A model generated the notes under the pieces. That model searched no databases. It was not told where the DNA came from and worked only from the letters and a program-made list of their open reading frames with translations. Below, piece by piece: positions 5,268 to 6,360 of a DNA stretch of 6,360 nucleotides. Each line of letters starts with the position of its first letter. Positions within the stretch are counted from its first letter, which is position 1. This stretch comes from Methanoregula sp. UBA471 (GTDB lineage Archaea; Halobacteriota; Methanomicrobia; Methanomicrobiales; Methanospirillaceae): contig DADT01000025.1 in assembly GCA_002495065.1 (NCBI GenBank), forward strand, positions 1 to 6,360, read 5' to 3'. A program made the translations under genes and the position numbers.

Positions 5268-6356
5268 TTATCGGCTCTCATGCTTTCCTGCAATTAAGAG
5301 GATCGCCAGTCCCACGGCTGCAGCGCCAAGGATCGGGATTACCGGGGACTGAGGCGTTGTTGTCTGAGGGGCAGCCAAAGCAAATGGTGCCGGTATGGTG
5401 GAGCTGATCACAACTGAGGTGGCATTTTCAGCGTATACAAAAACCTCGCTGTTGACCGAAGTGCTGAGGGGATACGCCTTTATATAGATTGTCTGGCCTT
5501 TACCCTGCACCTGGACCTTCTCAGGAGATTTTTCATTCTCTTCATTTACGACGTGAATAACTCCCTTGTCATCCGCATATTCCAGGATCCAGTCTATGGA
5601 TGATGAGGTGTGGATGGTCACCAGCCTGCTTCCCCCCGTTATGGCAAAATAAGCAGGATTGTCCCGGGAGGATTTTGTATGTGCAGAAACGACAACAGTT
5701 TTTGTGGCAGCCGGATTCGTGCCGGACGTGAGGGGCTGTGGGCTGGCAACGGTAATAATCCGGTTTCCGATATACCCTTTTGCATCGGTAAAGATGACCT
5801 CATAATCACCGGGTTCTTTTACAGGTACCTCCGTTGCAAAACCCCCCTGGTAATTCGTATTGATATAGAATGGCCCGAATACGACGAGGTTATCCGGCCC
5901 GATAACCTCGATCTGTACCCCGGAATTTTCATCTCCCCGTATCGTGCCGGCAACGGACATTTTTCCGTCAAAATTCTGATACAGTGGAGAATTCATCTGG
6001 ATATCATCAGAACGATCGATCAGGTTCACGACTCGCATCGTAATGGAATCTCCCATTCCCGTGGTCGGAACCTCGACTTTGTACATGCCGGTTTGCAGCC
6101 CGGTGGTATCAAAGACCGCACGGAACGTGTAATCAGACTGGACATAGACAATTTTCCGTTTTATCTCGGTTGTGGTTGTCAGCTGGTAGTAGAGCACAAC
6201 ATCGATTGGTGTACCAATTCCAAAGGTTGTCGTCCCATTCACAATGAGTGGTTTTCCCACTGCCAGAGTTTCCGGTGCACTTATATCTACCTGGTACGCT
6301 GATGTTATACCAGCCAGAAAGAGAATACCCGTCACCAGCAGGACGATCTTTTTCAT
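5268..6356 (-). CDS. Secreted, membrane-anchored surface protein of unknown function
   Basis: This 362-residue protein has a signal peptide at residues 1-20 (MKKIVLLVTGILFLAGITSA, cleavage likely before Tyr21). Most of it (21 to about 325) is an extracellular part rich in Thr, Val, Ser and beta-strand patterns. It looks like three beta-sandwich domains: about 21-120, 121-203 (with a KEPGDYEVIFTDAKG Ig-like edge) and 218-320. A Pro/Thr linker (about 321-338) leads to one membrane helix (about 339-356) and the short basic tail KHESR. Archaeal N-glycosylation sequons NGT (40) and NAT (311) are present. Such proteins are common on methanogen surfaces, beside or within the S-layer. No catalytic motif or PGF-CTERM sorting motif is seen. 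The start codon, 4 nt from the window end, fits the signal peptide; its promoter lies outside. Confidence 0.85.
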   Translation of the reverse strand: MKKIVLLVTGILFLAGITSAYQVDISAPETLAVGKPLIVNGTTTFGIGTPIDVVLYYQLTTTTEIKRKIVYVQSDYTFRAVFDTTGLQTGMYKVEVPTTGMGDSITMRVVNLIDRSDDIQMNSPLYQNFDGKMSVAGTIRGDENSGVQIEVIGPDNLVVFGPFYINTNYQGGFATEVPVKEPGDYEVIFTDAKGYIGNRIITVASPQPLTSGTNPAATKTVVVSAHTKSSRDNPAYFAITGGSRLVTIHTSSSIDWILEYADDKGVIHVVNEENEKSPEKVQVQGKGQTIYIKAYPLSTSVNSEVFVYAENATSVVISSTIPAPFALAAPQTTTPQSPVIPILGAAAVGLAILLIAGKHESR

Positions 6357-6360
6357 CTAT

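Noticed and set aside
5610..6302. Open frame of 230 codons on the plus strand opposite the surface protein.
   Set aside because: It is a shadow of the signal-peptide-bearing minus-strand gene, with no ribosome binding site or recognisable domain.

Overview
The window looks like chromosomal DNA from a methanogenic euryarchaeon, probably of the Methanomicrobiales (Methanoregula-like). The main support is a full-length methanogenesis marker 9 protein, which has the eight-cysteine C-terminal domain restricted to methanogens. A DUF447 gene, TATA-like promoters, GGAGGTG-type ribosome binding sites, oligo-T terminators and a tRNA gene without an encoded CCA also fit an archaeon. The genus is an inference from overall style, not from a marker gene.

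Layout. On the plus strand, positions 146-2620 form a compact three-gene operon with overlapping ends: methanogenesis marker 9, then a CitG-like (triphosphoribosyl-dephospho-CoA synthase family) protein, then a DUF447 flavin-reductase-like protein. On the minus strand, 5035-3478 is a tight hydrogenase-maturation operon, hypC-hypA-hypE, with 1-nt overlaps, a clear hairpin-plus-T-tract terminator and a plausible promoter. Upstream of it, also on the minus strand, are a tRNA-Ser(UGA) gene (5201-5117) with its own TATA box and T-tract, and a gene for a membrane-anchored secreted protein (6356-5268). Its start codon lies 4 nt from the window edge.

The two operons converge on an 857-nt gap (2621-3477). 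This gap holds the most unusual feature of the window: 2.6 tandem copies of a roughly 190-bp unit (2817-3311). Each unit carries GC-rich hairpins. Comparing the copies shows one compensated base pair and two positions that are A-C mismatches if the plus strand is transcribed but G-U wobbles if the minus strand is. A C(UUCG)G tetraloop also forms only on the minus strand. This points to a repeated structured RNA, or RNA-derived element, read from the minus strand. I do not recognise it as a known family.

How the genes work together. HypC, HypA and HypE act in assembling the NiFe centre of hydrogenases, which hydrogenotrophic methanogens need. The marker 9, CitG-like and DUF447 genes have no established biochemical role in methanogens. 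Their co-transcription suggests a shared task, possibly in making or repairing a C1 cofactor, but this is inference.
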